In this document: positions 63,434 through 64,000 of the stretch, one piece after another
Numbering within the stretch: position 1 is the stretch's first letter
How the letters are laid out: each line of letters opens with the position of its first letter
Assembly (NCBI RefSeq): GCF_005280295.1
Contig: NZ_CP040020.1
Span: 1,488,001 to 1,552,000 of the forward strand
Reading direction: 5' to 3'
Source: Brevibacterium sp. CS2
GTDB lineage: Bacteria; Actinomycetota; Actinomycetes; Actinomycetales; Brevibacteriaceae
DNA: 64,000 nt
The notes under the pieces: model-generated
Told to the model about the DNA's origin: nothing
Seen by the model: the letters and a program-made list of their open reading frames with translations, nothing else
Database searches by the model: none
Position numbers and translations under genes: made by a program

Positions 63434-64000
63434 TCAGTCTCCTGTCTCGAGGCGGTTCCGGATGGAGGTGCCGAGGGTGGTGGCGGCGAGGGCGAGCAGC
63501 GCGATGACGAGCCCGGGGATGATGACGAGCCATCCGGCTGCGGTGAGGTAGGTCCGCCCGGCATCGAGCAGCGCACCCCATTCCGGTGACGGCGGGGCGA
63601 CGCCGAGGCCGAGGAAGGCGAGACTCGAGGCCCACACGATCGACTGGCCGATCGACATCGTGAAGATCCCGACGAGGGGGCGCAGCGCGTTCGGCAGGAT
63701 GTGGCGGCCGATGATCCGCCGGCGCCCGTGTCCGAGCGCCGTGGCCGCCTCGACGTACCCGGAGGTGCGGACGGTGAGGAGCTGACCGCGCACGATCCGT
63801 GCGTACCCCGGTGCGGTGCCGACGCCGACCGCGAGCACGAGGCTCAGCGGGGACGGCCCGAGGGTCGCGATGAGGAGCAGCGCGAGGAGCAGGGTGGGGA
63901 AGGCGAAGAGGATCTCGATCGTGCGGTCGGCCACGCCGGACAGGATCCGGCCGGTGAGCGCAGAGGCCGCGGCGAGCAGCACCGCGAGCGTGAGGCTCAC
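63434..64000 (-). CDS. DppC-type ABC importer permease (5' end outside window)
   Basis: The last 188 codons of an inner-membrane permease: hydrophobic segments (TIEILFAFPTLLLALLLIATLG, SLVLAVGVGTAPGYARIVRG), the EAA loop EAATALGHGRRRIIGRHILPNAL and the C-terminal GWLVIIPGLVIALLALAATTLG. The pattern is that of DppC/OppC/NikC. It ends 2 nt before the ATG of the ATPase frame. The N-terminus and the partner DppB and binding protein lie beyond 64000. Confidence 0.9.
   Translation of the reverse strand: MSLTLAVLLAAASALTGRILSGVADRTIEILFAFPTLLLALLLIATLGPSPLSLVLAVGVGTAPGYARIVRGQLLTVRTSGYVEAATALGHGRRRIIGRHILPNALRPLVGIFTMSIGQSIVWASSLAFLGLGVAPPSPEWGALLDAGRTYLTAAGWLVIIPGLVIALLALAATTLGTSIRNRLETGD

Overview
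The window is very GC-rich and carries several actinobacterial hallmarks: the order rsmI–metG–tatD–rpf, a CIRCE-controlled groES–groEL operon, a CmtR/CadD cadmium module, DUF222-type HNH remnants, and many promoters whose -10 box lies 6-8 nt before the start codon (leaderless genes). A Micrococcales-type actinobacterium, most likely Brevibacterium or a close relative, fits best. The genus is inferred and cannot be proved from this window.

Layout. 1-5400: end of a 3-methyladenine glycosylase gene (tag), a Nudix hydrolase, a histone-H1-like Lys/Ala-rich protein with a C-terminal helix-hairpin-helix domain, a small membrane protein, a repeat-rich spacer, an aldo/keto reductase and a divergent histidine-triad protein. 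5850-11850: a NarL-type two-component system (response regulator and DesK-type kinase) and its ABC transporter. The ATPase gene is split by a 1.38-kb element (9886-11267) with inverted ends and an 8-bp target duplication; the element carries cmtR, cadD and a resolvase remnant. The permease gene is frameshifted. 12071-15512: fhs, a small acidic membrane protein and a PIN-toxin/HTH-antitoxin pair. 15640-18807: a truncated HNH-nuclease end abutting a two-domain glycerophosphotransferase gene that appears to have lost its 5' part. 18979-21508: metN-metI-metQ. 21763-24490: GtrA and a peptidoglycan amidase with LGFP repeats that is broken by two stop codons.

24554-34501 (minus strand) is the most distinctive block. 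A protein O-mannosyltransferase gene is followed 15 nt later by a CMP-nonulosonate synthetase/HAD phosphatase fusion, a NeuB-type synthase, a GT2 glycosyltransferase, a polysialyltransferase-like protein, a DUF6716-type putative glycosyltransferase and a GT52-like/DUF6716 fusion. There is no UDP-GlcNAc 2-epimerase, and a phosphatase domain is present. A Kdn-type nonulosonic-acid wall polymer (teichulosonic acid) is therefore at least as plausible as N-acetylneuraminic acid.

34622-43198: two DUF4190 proteins, rsmI, metG, tatD, two tandem resuscitation-promoting factors and an FNT channel. 43216-45086: a frameshifted acyl-CoA ligase gene. 45536-46090: two adjacent tandem-repeat arrays (50-bp and 60-bp units). 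46333-48919: double CIRCE, groES, groEL and a DUF503 protein. 49399-59894: a GltS-type symporter, a GAF regulator with aldehyde and alcohol dehydrogenases, an acyl-CoA ligase, a TetR regulator and an AidB-type acyl-CoA dehydrogenase. 60060-64000: an LLM flavin monooxygenase with an oligopeptide/nickel-type ABC transporter that runs off the window.

Three genes (8481-9310, 43216-45086, 61502-63432) each regain a full reading frame if exactly one base is added in or next to a G/C run. Assembly indels should be excluded before these are treated as true pseudogenes.
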